Assembly (NCBI GenBank): GCA_024138025.1
Contig: JAMXBD010000578.1
Span: 540,001-604,000, forward strand
Reading direction: 5' to 3'
DNA from: Combretum micranthum
Lineage: Eukaryota > Streptophyta > Magnoliopsida > Myrtales > Combretaceae
Length of the DNA stretch: 64,000 nt
Program-made: the position numbers and the translations under genes
The notes under the pieces: model-generated
Databases searched by the model: none
The model's input: only the letters and a program-made list of their open reading frames with translations
What the model was told of the DNA's origin: nothing
Shown: positions 11,701 to 22,568 of the stretch, piece by piece
How the letters are laid out: each line of letters begins with the position of its first letter
Position numbering within the stretch: the stretch's first letter is position 1

Positions 11701-12179
11701 AGGATATAGAGTTTAAAAGAAAAGGATAGGGACTAAATTAATATAAAAGGATTATAGGTATAATTTTAGAACTATTATATCAAATATCTATAGTTTCAAG
11801 AGTATTTAAAAGTTTGTTTCGAAACCAATATGTTAGAAATTAAGAACTTGCAATAAGAACTTAATTTGAGAATTTATTTTAGATAAAAGATATTTAATTT
11901 GAGTTCGGGTTTAAGAACTGATATTTTTATTCAAGCAAATGAACTCAAATTTTGTAAAGATTTAGGGATTAGTGTTTAGGCTAAGAATCAAGAGTTTAGG
12001 AATCCTCTAAACATTTCAATGACTTGTTTAGAGAATTTAGATTTGAAATCTCAAATTTCATTTAATTAATTACTAATCTAACTTTGTCAACTTGTCTATT
12101 TATATCTTATGATTAATTTAATTCATTCAAATCTATCTAAACCCAATTTCTAATATATGTGAAGGTTTAGGGTATTTCA

Positions 12180-12184
12180 TTCTG
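12180..12184. repeat. Right TSD (TTCTG) of the nested solo LTR
   Basis: Pairs with TTTTG at 5,858-5,862 with one mismatch. Confidence 0.6.
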
Positions 12185-12199
12185 CTTGTGGGGTGATCC

Positions 12200-12207
12200 T
12201 ATTTATA
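12200..12207 (-). promoter_or_regulatory. TATA-like box of Tat 3' LTR
   Basis: TATAAATA on the minus strand within CTCTATAAATAGGAT. The same box is at 24,767-24,774 in the other LTR. The solo LTR at 5,863-12,179 is inserted about 16-20 bases downstream of it in the direction of transcription. Confidence 0.6.
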
Positions 12208-12664
12208 GAGTTCGAATCAATTTGTCGTTTTGAAGCTTATGATTGTTCAATTTTCGAATCACGAATCATTATATTTTTTCAAATAAGAACGATTCAAAAT
12301 TAGGACTCGATTCGTGATTGTTGGTTCAAATTGATCACGAAACATGTGTTTATACATCATGACTCTTTGATTAAGTGTATTTAATTTAATCAATTGATAC
12401 AATTCAAAATTTTTTGAATTTGAAGAAATATGTTCATTCGAATTTTTTCCCAATTTTCATGCCTTAATTAAGATGCCTTTTGGAATGAAAAAATACATGA
12501 AATATGTATAGATGTGATGTATCCCATGCCTAGCTTGTGTCTGTACAGTTAATTTCGAAAAAACACAAAGATTCATTGATCAAATGGTGTCTCAAAGTGG
12601 ATGAACCGATGTGTCTTTTGGGAAAAAAATTGAACAAAAAGGAGGCAAAATCTGCCTTGGGTTA

Positions 12665-12719
12665 GGATTGAACTCGGGTCTCCCTTGCTCCTGTGTCCAT
12701 GGTTTGAACCGTTAGGCCG
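12665..12719 (-). promoter_or_regulatory. tRNA-like A-box/B-box pair in Tat LTR
   Basis: On the minus strand, CGGCCTAACGG (12,719-12,709) fits the internal A-box consensus TRGYNNANNGG at 10 of 11 positions, and GTTCAATCC (12,673-12,665) fits the B-box core GTTCRANNC. They are about 35 bases apart, as in tRNA genes. The T-stem cannot pair, so this is not a tRNA gene; it could be a decayed tRNA-derived insertion or chance. Both LTRs carry it (25,234-25,287). Confidence 0.4.
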
Positions 12720-13020
12720 TTGGCCTGTGCCTTGGTCATATAGTTAAACCACTAGTACTTAAGGCATAAAAATATATGTTATATTGAGCTCAAATAATTA
12801 TTTATTTTAATTTTTTCCTACATATATTTTATTTACATTACTATTATTCATTTAATTACTTTATTGTATTTATTTTATTCCTCTATTTTTTTATTTTTCT
12901 ATTTTCTCTTATACTATTTATTATTATTTTTATTATTATATTTTTGATGAACTCAACATGACATTAATTTATTGTAAACTTAAACCTATTTTTTAATTGG
13001 GCAAAAATTGGGTGTCTACA

Positions 13021-13035
13021 GCTGCCCCTCTTTGT
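13021..13035 (-). other. Polypurine tract of the Tat element
   Basis: The minus strand reads AAAGAGGGGCAGC directly before the 3' LTR start TGTAGACACC. This is the plus-strand DNA priming site expected of an LTR retrotransposon and its sequence is typical of the Tat lineage. Confidence 0.85.
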
Positions 13036-13149
13036 GGTAAAGTTTGAACAAAACTTTTGCCACAAAGACAAAAGGATAGCCAATTTTTGCTTAATTTCTC
13101 CTGCCAAATTTTATTTTTATTTTTAACAAAGAGATTTTTATCTTCTGCT

Positions 13150-13440
13150 AAACCATCTGTCGAGTTTAGACTTTAAGATTTGTTAGGTCAACTGTCGAGC
13201 CTAGGCTTTAGAAAACTGATAGACCATCTGTCTGGCCTAGATTTAGAAAAATGATATACCATCTGTCGGGTCTAGATTTAAAAATGATAGACCGTCTGTC
13301 GGGTCTAGATTTTAGAAAACTGCTAGGTCATCTGTCGGACCTAGGTTTGGTCATTTGCCGGACCTATGGGCTTTGGTTTGGTCATTTGCCGGACCTATGG
13401 GCTTTAATTTGGTCATTTGCCGGACCTATGGGCTTTGGTT
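13150..13440. repeat. Minisatellite arrays (~37-bp and ~33-bp units) in Tat 3' region
   Basis: First array: four to five units of 'TAGACCATCTGTCGGGTCTAGATTT' type, about 35-40 bp apart. Second array: three near-identical copies of TTTGGTCATTTGCCGGACC plus TATGGGCTT, unit about 33 bp. Both lie between integrase and PPT. Confidence 0.8.
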
Positions 13441-13469
13441 TGCTGGGGATTTTTGAAACCTTAAAGATT

Positions 13470-13770
13470 TGGTTTCTTGATCCATTTGGGAATTCTTGAT
13501 CTTCAGGGAAACTTGATCTTCTGGGAAACTTGATCTTCTGGTCCACTTGGGGATTTTTTTATTTTCTTGGAAACTTAACTTGCTGGTCCATTTTGAGGAA
13601 ATTTGATCTTTTTGATCCATTTGAGGAAACTTGATCTTCTTGATCCACTTGAGGAAACTTGATCTATCTTGATCCACTTTAGGAAACTTGATCTTCTTGA
13701 TCCATTTGAGGAAACTTGATCTATCTTGATCCATTTGGGACTCTAAGCTTCTTGATCCATTTGAAGAATC
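13470..13770. repeat. Minisatellite array, ~29-bp unit, in Tat 3' region
   Basis: About eight units of TTGATCCATTTGAGGAAAC followed by TTGATCTTC, spaced 28-31 bp, with progressively diverged units at the left edge. Adjacent to but unrelated in sequence to the arrays at 13,150-13,440. The repeat accounts for the long accidental frames on both strands here. Confidence 0.85.
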
Positions 13771-14202
13771 TTGGTCTTTCGTCGGTTAACGTGTTTAGGG
13801 CTTTTCCGACGTTCACATAACCGTGTTCAAAAACTAGTTATCTTGTGCAATACAATCACAGATAAAATTGTATATATGCATTTTAAAGCCATATGGGATG
13901 CCAAATTACTTTCTACAGATTTTGGGGTTTGGGAATTTGTTTAAGTGATAGGTTGAGATTTGATCTGGTTTGAGAATTTTTGGAAATTTGTTTGAATGGG
14001 ATGATATTGATGAGTTCAAAGTTTTTGGGATATCAACTTTGTTTGTAAAAACTAAAAATGAAATCAACTGAATACAGAAAATGACAAATTTTATTGATCA
14101 TTCATAGTACATCTTTACAGCATCTGAGTTTACAGGATCCTTTAAATCAGGTCCATCCATTTGGGAAAGAATCAATTGCTCCTCCCGACAATACTTTTCT
14201 AA

Positions 14203-15153
14203 CTAATACGGTCCTTCATAGTTTGGTGTGGAACTTTCTCTGGAGTCTTGTACATTTGGCAGCATCTTTCTCAAAACTAAGTCACCTTCTTGGAAATTTC
14301 TTGGCTTGACCTTCTTGTTGAATGCTTTAGCCATTCTTTGCTGGTATAACCGGCCGTGACACATTGCAGTCAGTCTCTTTTCATCTAACAGATTCAACTG
14401 TTCAAATCTTTGTTTTATCCACTCAGCTTCATCGAGTTTGGTTTCAACTAATATGCGAAGTGATGGAATCTCAACTTCTACAGGTAAAAACAACTTCAGT
14501 TCCGTACACCAAGGAATAGGGTGTTGCTCCGGTTGATGTTCTTACAGACGTTCGATACGCCATTAATGCGAGCGGTAACATTTCATGCCAATCTTTATAG
14601 ACAATGGTATCTTCTCAATAATTCTCTTGATGTTCTTATTGGCGACTTCAACTGCCCCATTCATTTGTGGTCGATACGGAGTAGAATTCCGATGCTTGAT
14701 CTTGAATTGTTGACACAAATTTGTTACTTCTTTGTTGTTCAATTCGTACCAATTATCAGTGATGATACTTTCTGGTTCCATATTGAGTGATAATGTCTCT
14801 TTGATAACGCACAAACATGGACTTTGTTACATTGCATAAGAAGTGGCTTCTACCCATTTAGTGAAAGTAATCGATTGCAACCAATATGAACCGATGACCA
14901 TTCGAAGCTTTAGGTGAATTGGCCCAATAACAACTATCCCCATGTTGAGAAAGGCCATGGTGTTGACATTAACTGTAATTCTTTTGGAGGGGCACTTATC
15001 TTGTTTGCATAGATCTGGCATAAATGACAAGATCTCACATGTTTGATACAGTCTGATTCCATAGTTAACCAAAAGTATCCTAATCTCATAATCTTTTTGG
15101 CTAACATGTAACCACTCTATGAGGACCACAAATTTCTTCGTGACTTCTTCCAT
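14203..15153 (-). pseudogene. Tat integrase (frameshifted)
   Basis: Three overlapping minus-strand frames together cover an integrase. 15,153-14,827 holds the end of the zinc-binding region and start of the core, badly scrambled, ending FTKWVEATSY. 14,814-14,563 holds the rest of the catalytic core, with the second aspartate in SIITDN and the glutamate in MNGAVEVANKNIKRII. 14,493-14,203 holds the C-terminal part (VEVEIPSLRIL, then NFQEGDLVLRKMLP). At least three frameshifts. Enzyme of cDNA insertion; inactive here. Identification is firm from the core motifs. Confidence 0.85.
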
Positions 15154-15451
15154 GAGCTTCTAGGCCTCTTTTTCATCTACACATCTTAACAAAGTCGTGT
15201 CAAATGATCTTCTGTATAACGTATTTCCACTTAGCAAAAATGACTGGCCAAACGCCTCAGTGACTTCTGATCTTTCTTGGTAGCACCTTTAGGATAATTA
15301 CCTGTTTGCAAAGAACTTAAATATCTTGGAACCAGGGTTCATCTGATTCAATCATGGTGCAGAATTCGGGTTCACTTCTCACCCGGACTTGCAAAGGTGG
15401 ATTCTTGCTCCTTCAGTAAACGGAATTAATAAGGCCAAAGTAGCCAGAGCA

Positions 15452-15815
15452 TCAGCAAACTGGTTTTGAGTTCTTGGCCACATATACAAAAGAGATTTCC
15501 CTGAATCTTTCTATCAATTCTGCCAAATGATTATGATAAGGAATCAACTTGGGATCCTTTGTTTTAAAATCTCCTCGAGTTTGAAAAATAATAAGTGATG
15601 AATCTCCAAAAACTTCGAGCTCTTGAATTTCCATTTGGATTGCCATCTCTAAACCCAAAATGCATGCTTCATATTCTGCGATATTATTCGTATAAGGGAA
15701 CATTAATCTGGCCGCTGCTGGGTATTGGTTTCCTTCTGGTGAAATTAAGACTGCCCCTATTCCACATCCATACACATTAGCTGCTCCGTCAAAATACGTT
15801 CCAAATTAGGCTTCT
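15452..15815 (-). pseudogene. Additional RNase H-like domain of the Tat element
   Basis: Reads YFDGAANVYGCGIGAVLI, then NNIAEYEACILGLEMAI, then LEVFGDSSLII on the minus strand: the three acidic positions D (FDG), E (AEYEA) and D (FGDS) of the RNase H fold are all present. The Tat lineage is known for carrying this second RNase H-like domain in addition to the degenerate classical one upstream (16,089-15,871). The C-terminal edge runs into stops at 15,452. This is the best preserved enzymatic domain of the element after RT. Confidence 0.8.
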
Positions 15816-15870
15816 TTCTTCTTCCGCTTGTGTTCCCAAATCCCTTCGTCGAGGAATTGATCTTGTTCTT

Positions 15871-16457
15871 TTAATTCCTCATCAACCGGGCTTCAGCGAG
15901 TTGATCAGCTAAGGCTTGTCCTTTAATCGAATTTTGTTTAACAGAGGTAATAATCAAACTTAGACAGCAACATTTGCCATTTTGAAATTCGACCGACCAA
16001 GGCGGCTTATTTGCCAGATACCTCAATGGATCATGCTTTGTAATTAACTCGATTGAGTAAAAAAAGTGTGTATGCCTGAGTCTATGCATAGTCCATACTA
16101 ATGCACAACAGTTTTTCTATCTCTGAATACTTTTGCTCTCCATTTGAGAACTTTTTGCTCAAGTAATAAATAGCTCTTTCTTTTCCATCTTCATCTTTTT
16201 GCCCGAGTACACAACCCATGGATTCCGAAAAATTGTCAAGTATAAGAACAAAGGCTTTTCGGGTACTGGAGTGATCAAAATGGGGGATTTGTCAGATACT
16301 GCTTAATTCGGTTAAAGGCTTCTTCACATTCTTCATTCCATTCAATTTGGGCATTTTTTCTCAATAATTTAAACAGTGGTTGACATTTATCCGTCAACTG
16401 GGAAATGAATCGAGCAATGTAATTTAGTCTCCCCAAAAGACCTCTAATTTCTTTCAA
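15871..16457 (-). pseudogene. Tat RT connection and classical RNase H remnant
   Basis: 16,457-16,275 encodes the region after the RT thumb (MKEIRGLLGRLNYIARFISQ and NEECEEAFNRIKQYL), standard for Ty3/gypsy. The 16,089-15,871 frame keeps ITKHDPLRYLANKPPWSVEF and KGQALADQLAE, the tail of the classical RNase H region, but the N-terminal part is scrambled. Frameshifts separate it from RT (16,528) and from the second RNase H-like domain. Confidence 0.75.
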
Positions 16458-16527
16458 TGTTGTTGGGGGAGGTAATTCCTGAATTGCTTTGACCTTATCA
16501 GGATCAATTCTATTCCTCTTTGACTGA

Positions 16528-17331
16528 TCACAAATCCCAATAGTTTCCCAGAGTTACTCCAAAAATGCACTTTTCTGGGTTTAATTTTAATTGAAACTTT
16601 CTCAATCTTTCAAAAAGTTTCCTTAATACTTCTACATGATCTTCTCCTTCTTTTGATTTGGCAATCATGTCATCAACATATACTTCCACCTCTCTATGCA
16701 TCATGTCATGCAATATGGTCTGCATTGCTCGCTGATAAGTTGCTCCGGCATTCTTGAGACCAAATGGCATGACCTTATAGCAAAAAGTTCCCCAGGCTGT
16801 GACAAATGTGGTTTTGACCTTGTCCTCTTCGGCCATCAATATTTGATTGTATCCCGAAAATCCATCCATAAATGAGAATAGATGGTTTCCAGCTGTATTG
16901 TCTACCAAGACATCAATATGTGGCAACGGGAAATTATCTTTTGGGGTCGCTTGATTCAAGTCTCTAAAGTCCACACAGATTCTAAGTTTCCCATTTTTCT
17001 TAAGTACTGGTACTATATTTGATACCCAATCTGAGTAATCCGAAACTTCAATGAATCCAACTTCGAGTAACTTCTTGACCTCATCTTTAATTTTAAGTAG
17101 CAAATCGGGTCTAAATCGCCTTAATTTTTGCTTCTTAGGCTTAACGCCTTCTTTGGTTGGCAATTTATGGACCACAATTGACGGATCTAAACCGGGCATA
17201 TCACTATATGACCATGCAAAAACATCCAAATACTCTGCTAGTAGCTTAATCAAACCCTGTGTTGTGTCTTCTGGCAATTTACCCCCAATTCTCAAATTCC
17301 TAGGGTCTTCACTTGTTCCCAAATTAACCAA
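16528..17331 (-). pseudogene. Tat reverse transcriptase
   Basis: A 267-codon open frame with all main RT blocks: YSDWVSNIVPVLKKNGKLRI (about residues 99-118), FSFMDGFSGYNQI (152-164), MPFGLKNAGATYQ (188-200) and the catalytic YVDD (218-221). The segment upstream (AEYLDVFAWSYSDMPGLDP) is the usual Tat linker. The frame breaks shortly after NPEKCIFGVT. It copies element RNA into DNA when intact; here the domain itself is nearly complete but cut from its neighbours by frameshifts. Confidence 0.9.
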
Positions 17332-17507
17332 TTTAGTGGGTTCAGGGTTTCAATCCTTTATGGTCAAAGTTTTGCCAATTTTCTTGTGTTTTCAATTGAT
17401 AATCGATATCATCTTCAACGACTAACCCAGTAGGGTTGGAGGTGATATCGATATTTTCAGTATTTACAGACGCGAGATATCCCGGAACCTCATCACAAAA
17501 GTCGGAT

Positions 17508-17923
17508 CTGGTAGAATATGAATGGGGAATAATAAGAATATGGAAAAAATAAAAGAAGTTTATTAAATTTGAAATGGTGTTTAAGTACACTTATTTGAGC
17601 AACACATAAAGCAGAAAAAAAAAACGCAATCTAATATCGGTCCTTACTTAAGAAAATTAAAACTGCACAAGGTATGGAAAACCAATTCTTCAAAGCTATC
17701 TTCTTGGGTGGATCATCTTCCTTGGAGTCATCTGTCTTCTGGACATGATGAGGCTTTGAAAGGAGCTTCTATGTGGGGATTTCGATGTCTGGATCATACT
17801 CTTTATTAAGCTTCTTGTTCTCATCTTATTCTTCATCTCTGCTACCTCTGTTTGAGTAGGAGAATATCCTAGGCCAAAAGTTCCTATCTGAGCTTCTTTT
17901 CTTCATTTATTACACAGACTTCT
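17508..17923 (-). other. Probable Ogre-type intron between protease and RT
   Basis: On the minus strand a pyrimidine-rich tract ends in CATATTCTACCAG (AG at 17,509-17,508), and the frame leading into RT opens just after it (SDFCDEVPGYLASVNTENI). The protease frame ends at about 17,924, with GT-starting candidates shortly after. Ogre elements are known to splice an intron out between pro and RT. The acceptor looks good; the donor is not decided. Confidence 0.45.
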
Positions 17924-19219
17924 TCAAATATTTGGAGCCCAAAGTCTTCTTCTTCTCCTTTTCCAATGTATGGAATAGCCGTTTCTTGATAGATGGCATA
18001 ATCTTGTTCTCCCATAACGGTAACAAGTTGGCCATTTGCTAAATTTTAACCTTCTGGGCAAACTTGAGGGTATTGCTCCTGCTGCATGAATCCATGGCCT
18101 TCCAAGCAACAAATTAAATGTTCTTGGGACATCCTCTGGAACTTTTACTTCTTTAAGAACTTTGAACAAGGCCTCACGGTGAATATCAGAGCTAATTAAC
18201 AAACCCATGAGTGATATTTGGGCTGGCGTCTTGGCTAGTTGTTCAACTACTTTGAATTCACTTGCCTTCATGAGTTTAGCCAATATTGCTTTCTCATCTT
18301 CCTTCTTTTCTTCATCATTCGGCGGCGGCGATGAATCCATGGTCACCTTCTTTGCAGTTGGTTCATAAAGTCTTCCCGAACGGGTAAGCCCGCCAATCAT
18401 AGAAGCGTGATTAACTGTCTGGTAATCAAATGGGGCAGCTTTGTAATCTTTTACAGCAATTGGGATTTGGAAAGTATAACTTCTAGGCTTCGAGACAGTT
18501 GCCTCTTCTTTACTGTTGTTCATCTCAAATTTGATTAACTTCGGTTCACATGTGATCATGCCAACAAATTTTTCTTCTTTCTTTGGTACAGGCTTTTCTT
18601 CATCTTCAGACTCTGATCCCCATCCAGTGGCAGGAGCATCAGCATATACGCGTGGTTCAAACCAATAGTCAACCAGATATTGGTACTTTCCATCATCTCC
18701 TAGAGTTCCGACAGTTGGGTCTCCAGCTTGGTATCTTGCCCACAATTCTGCCTGTGTGCTTGACTTTCTTGGCTTTGGGACCAGCATTTCCATGATATCT
18801 TCTTTTCTTATGATTCCATTTTGCAACAAGTTGTAAATGGCTGGTCTGGTTTTGGTGCGATCTCTCAGATTGATATAGGGTAAATGCCCCATTTGGCGGA
18901 GATTCCATGCCACTTGTTCTATGGTGATAGGCAATTCATCCAAGTTGACTTCTGGGTCCGGCGCTTCGGCAGTGATCATATTAATAACCGACCCATGATT
19001 TGGCAATGGATTAGTAGAAACATTTGGAGGCTGCACAAAGTCTAATTGGATGGTCTTTGCATCAATAAGATCTTGAATCTTATGTTTGAGTCTCCAACAA
19101 TAATCAGTGGAGTGCCCGATTTGCCCCATGTGATATTCACATTTTAAATCAGGGTTGTAGTTCTTGGGCTTATAATCATCTCTGGGTACTTCAAAGCCAA
19201 TCAGATTATCGGCTCTCAA
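17924..19219 (-). pseudogene. Tat gag C-terminal region and protease remnant lacking its catalytic core
   Basis: A 431-codon frame. Near residue 27 is the gag zinc-finger-like motif CEYHMGQIGHSTDYCW, typical of the lineage, followed by a linker and a long spacer. Near the end, HREALFKVLKEVKVPEDVP runs directly into FNLLLGRPWIHAAGAIPSS. In intact relatives these two blocks flank roughly 90-100 residues with the aspartic protease active site (D-N/S-G); none of that is here, so the catalytic core has been deleted in frame (junction at about 18,118-18,130 on the plus strand). The product could not process its polyprotein. Confidence 0.8.
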
Positions 19220-20297
19220 TTTAGCCCATACTTGGCTGAGTGGAACCGGTATTGGAGTAAAATTGCGTCGGTTGGCCTTGATTGTTGATTCGAAACAACC
19301 CTTTGTTGACTTTGACCTTGATTGGTCGGCAGAACTATGGATTTAGTAGGGTTTGCTGGACTTGAGATATTGACCATACCGACAGTCGAATCCTTTCCTT
19401 TGTACGAGACATTTTTAGGTGCTGTATATTTCTTTTCTACTTGCAGCTTTCCGGCTGAGATAGCATTCTCAATCTGCATCCGGCTACTACCACTTCTGAA
19501 AAACTTGCTGACGCATGCCCTATGAGATGAGAAAAGAATGGCTCTTCTAGTGTGTTGATGAAAGTAAAAGTGAGATCCTTTTCAGGCATCGGATTGGTGA
19601 TTCTTGCAGCTAAAGCTCTCCATCGCTGAGCATATTCCTTGAAAGCTTCATCTTTCTTCTTCTTCATAGTACTCAAATCCCAGACCGAGGGTGCCATTTC
19701 GATATTGAACTTGTATTGGTTGAAAAATGCCCTGGCTAATTTATCCCAGTATCAATTTCTTGTGAGTCCAATTGGGCATACCAGGCTAATGCTGGACCAG
19801 TAAGGCTATCTTGAAAGGTCTGTACCATCAGTTTATCAAATTTGGCATACTGCCCCATACGTCGTACATATAATCTTGTGTGCATGTTAGGACAGCCAGT
19901 TCCATCATATTTTTCGAACTCGGGTGCCTTAAATTTTTCAGGAAAAGCACCTTCCTCAAATTGTGGCAGGCTTAAAATCGCAGTCTGATCAAAGCCGTCA
20001 AATGCCTTCATCTTTTCAAACAGTTTCTTCTCCATGTCCCTAGCTTGGGCTTCAAGTTCTTTCTTTAGTCGGACATATTGAATCAGTGTGGGAATCATCA
20101 ACGTTGACTGGTTGCTGCATGATTTCTTTTCCTTTCTGTTCCCCGGAAGATTCTTCAGATGCTATAGGGGTCTTGGACTGGGTAACATTCTGAGTAAGGG
20201 TCTGCATTTGTTCGGTAATTCTAAGCAGGGTTTGTTCCATGGCATTGAGTCTCTGTTCAGTGGTCTGATCAGGGGTAGTGTTCCCGGTACTAGCCAT
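19216..20297 (-). pseudogene. Tat gag (frameshifted)
   Basis: Starts MASTGNTTPDQTTEQRLNAM with a coiled-coil-like N-terminus (EQTLLRITEQMQTLTQNV). It continues in shifted frames at 20,101-19,736 (PEFEKYDGTGCPNMHTRLYV, FQDSLTGPALAWYAQLDS) and 19,697-19,437 (MAPSVWDLSTMKKKKDEAF, EYAQRWRALAARI), then 19,479-19,216. The capsid-like core motifs are clear. Frameshifts lie near 20,095, 19,745, 19,460 and 19,270. Structural protein of the retrotransposon particle. Confidence 0.85.
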
Positions 20298-20583
20298 CTT
20301 TGCTCGTGATCTAGTATAAATGGGACTTCTAACTGGTTTGGGCTATCTTTCAGGATTTTGGATTCGCTAGACTTGATTCGTAACTGGACCGTAAGAAGTA
20401 AGAAGATAAGAATACTAACATACAAACACAAGGATGCAAATATGAATGCAAATGGGGATAATGACCATCAAATTTTGATAAACACATTTATTGGAGTTGT
20501 AATAATTCAAAAAACAATCTTTCATACAAAGTTAAATTACTATACTAAAAGTTCAAGAATTGCTAAAACTAAACTCAGGACTT

Positions 20584-22136
20584 CTAAACTAGTCTTCTAG
20601 TCTTGGCAGGGCAGATGATTTGATCCTCAAGTAGTTGAGTCCTTTTTCGAGCTTTCTTCAATTCATCCTCTAACAGTGCAATCCTATGAGCTTTTTCCAA
20701 GCGGTCAATCATCTCTATCTCTTTGCAGTAATCCCGATGACAGACTTCAAGCCGAGCTGAAACCATTTCCATGTAAGCAATCATTTCAGGATCAGGTTCA
20801 GGTGGTGCTGGTTCAAGAATGTTAGGAGCTTCATATTGGATGTCCTTATTCTTCTTCATTTGATTGGCTATGTACCACCTGGTTGCTCTATAATCCCGAG
20901 TCACTTTATTTTCTGGCTCGACTTCGAAAACTGGCTTGATTTCTCTATCATCCCAGATGGCTTTTATTTGGTTTACCTTGGACTGCTTTGCTATCTGAGT
21001 CATGGTTGGATCCATATAGTCGAGAATAACTCGTCCCAACTCTGGCTTGACAGTAATGTCTTGTAGCATGCCATATTGCCGGATAACACTTGAGGGGTAG
21101 CCCGTACAGCCAGTGATTCCAATCAGAGGCACAGTTAGGTATTCTTGCAACTTAAGATAGCAACGGGACACTTAAACCAACGGGCTTGCCACATAAAGTC
21201 TTCAGGTCTCATGTCTTCAAATATTGCAAGTATAGACCAGAAAGGCTCGTTATCTTCCATATGGACCCGTTCAGCAAAAGACTGGATGAGATCATAATTC
21301 GGGCGGATAAGGGACCCATTAGCTAGATCTTTTCCGTAGTACTTGGTGTGACTAGCAACCAAACCATCAACAGATGCATGCTTGCCTTGAAACTGCCCCT
21401 GCCCTTAGACTTGATGTGATTCAAACTTCTGATTTGTTCTGCTAGAAGGGCGGGAACATATGACTTGCCAGTTAGATATTGTGCTACAAGCTCGATGACT
21501 CGGAAGTGAATGAACAGGTTCCCATGTGGAAAGAGTATGGTAGCAAAAGCAGCCACTATGAAAGCATTAACCCGATTTTTTCACTCCAGGTCACAACTGA
21601 TACTAAAGGAATCTCGGTTGCTTATGTAATTATCAAAGTTTCCAAACCAATCCATCAAGTAGTTAATCGGATGGAGAATTCATTGCAACCCTTCATGGCT
21701 TCAATTACTGCTTCTCTTTTTAATCCCAAAAATTCTGAGAATGATGCGGATCGGACTTTGAGTAAGGCTTGGTACATAGATCCCTTCGGAAGTGGGTGGG
21801 GCTTGAAGCAACCTAGCATATTCTTCAATGGTAGGACTTAGCACGTGTTGACCTAGACGGAATGCCACTTCATTGGGTTCCCAGAGAAACAAGGGCTCGA
21901 AACATGGTAAATGGAACTTGGACCTTAGGTAAATTGAGGATCGGGCCCAACCTATCCTTAATGAATGATTGTTGATCGGGGTCAAAACTGACCAACCATC
22001 GGTCCAGTAACAGCATTGGATCCTTGAAAGTCTCTACTCGGGGTTCCTTGATGAGACGAGCCCATAGGCTATTGCTACTGTCCGAACTTGAGGAAATCAT
22101 TTCCTGAGGATTTATAAAGACCCTATTAGGAGACAA
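20584..22136 (-). pseudogene. Tat/Ogre ORF1 (pre-gag ORF), frameshifted
   Basis: Five overlapping minus-strand frames (22,136-21,870; 21,985-21,701; 21,556-21,323; 21,362-21,135; 21,171-20,584) read as one protein of about 510 residues. Recognisable pieces are FEPLFLWEPNEVAFRLGQHV, SPTIEEYARLLQAPP, IELVAQYLTGKSYVPALLAE, PLIGITGCTGYPSSVIRQYG and a charged coiled-coil C-terminus (KAHRIALLEDELKKARKRTQ). This is the extra ORF between 5' LTR and gag that marks Tat/Ogre elements; its job is unknown, and it resembles the plant-mobile-domain-like proteins found in plant genomes. At least four frameshifts. Confidence 0.8.
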
Positions 22137-22568
22137 ATCCTAAATTAAATTTTTTTTTTTTTTTTAAATTTACAACTCCATTTTTTTGAAAAAAATTTGG
22201 TCAAATCCCATGAATGCATGACTTGGGTAAGGTTCTATAGGTTCCCCGGTCTAGCAAATCATAAGGCTAAACCGGAGTGGGAGTCTTTTCTTGATCTAGA
22301 GGGTGGAAACCACAGCCCCCGGACCTTACTTCGAACTCCTCGCTTAGGCTCTTAAGACGGCCTGGGTTCGACCGTATCTAGCACACATTGTGTGCATGAA
22401 TGCAAATGCATATGCGAATGAAATGAACTAATTTAAAATCTAAGTTACAGACATATATACAAGAACACATACTAACAGATAATTACACAATATACAAAAA
22501 TAAAGGATAAATTTTAAATTTTAAACTTAAGTGGCTAGCCCTCTTTTTTTTAAAAAAAAATAAGCGAG

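Larger units (their letters stand above)
5863..12179 (-). mobile_element. Tekay-like solo LTR inside the Tat 3' LTR
   Basis: Begins TGTAAAGACCCG and ends GGTATTTCA, with a 5-bp TSD. No PBS, PPT or coding sequence lies inside, so it is a solo LTR of a long-LTR family (about 3.5 kb after subtracting the nested 6,581-9,367 copy). It is the same family as the LTR following the plus-strand chromovirus integrase at 34,544, in reverse orientation. Landmarks: a CATTGCATCATG motif cluster (9,701-9,807), a conserved hairpin (9,450-9,473), TATA-like box (10,223-10,230), conserved 'CAACTTGAATCACC' flank (about 10,960), a GC-rich variable module (11,013-11,175), and a GAAA-rich tract (11,600-11,690). Confidence 0.85.
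3727..13020 (-). repeat. 3' LTR of the Tat element, split by a nested solo LTR
   Basis: Starts TGTCGAGC and ends GTGTCTACA on the plus strand. The two parts (3,727-5,862 and 12,180-13,020) align end to end with the uninterrupted LTR at 22,590-25,577, with many 1-5 base indels and scattered substitutions. It contains the TATA-like box at 12,200-12,207 and tRNA-like A and B boxes at 12,709-12,719 and 12,665-12,673. The segment 5,280-5,640 is much more GC-rich than the rest and opens several long accidental frames; the same frames are broken in the other LTR, so they are not treated as genes. Confidence 0.9.

Noticed and set aside
12640..12740. A complete tRNA gene
   Set aside because: A and B box motifs are present, but the T-stem and acceptor stem cannot pair.
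13251..13734. 82- and 102-residue frames with repeated peptides
   Set aside because: Produced by the minisatellite arrays; present on both strands with no independent evidence.
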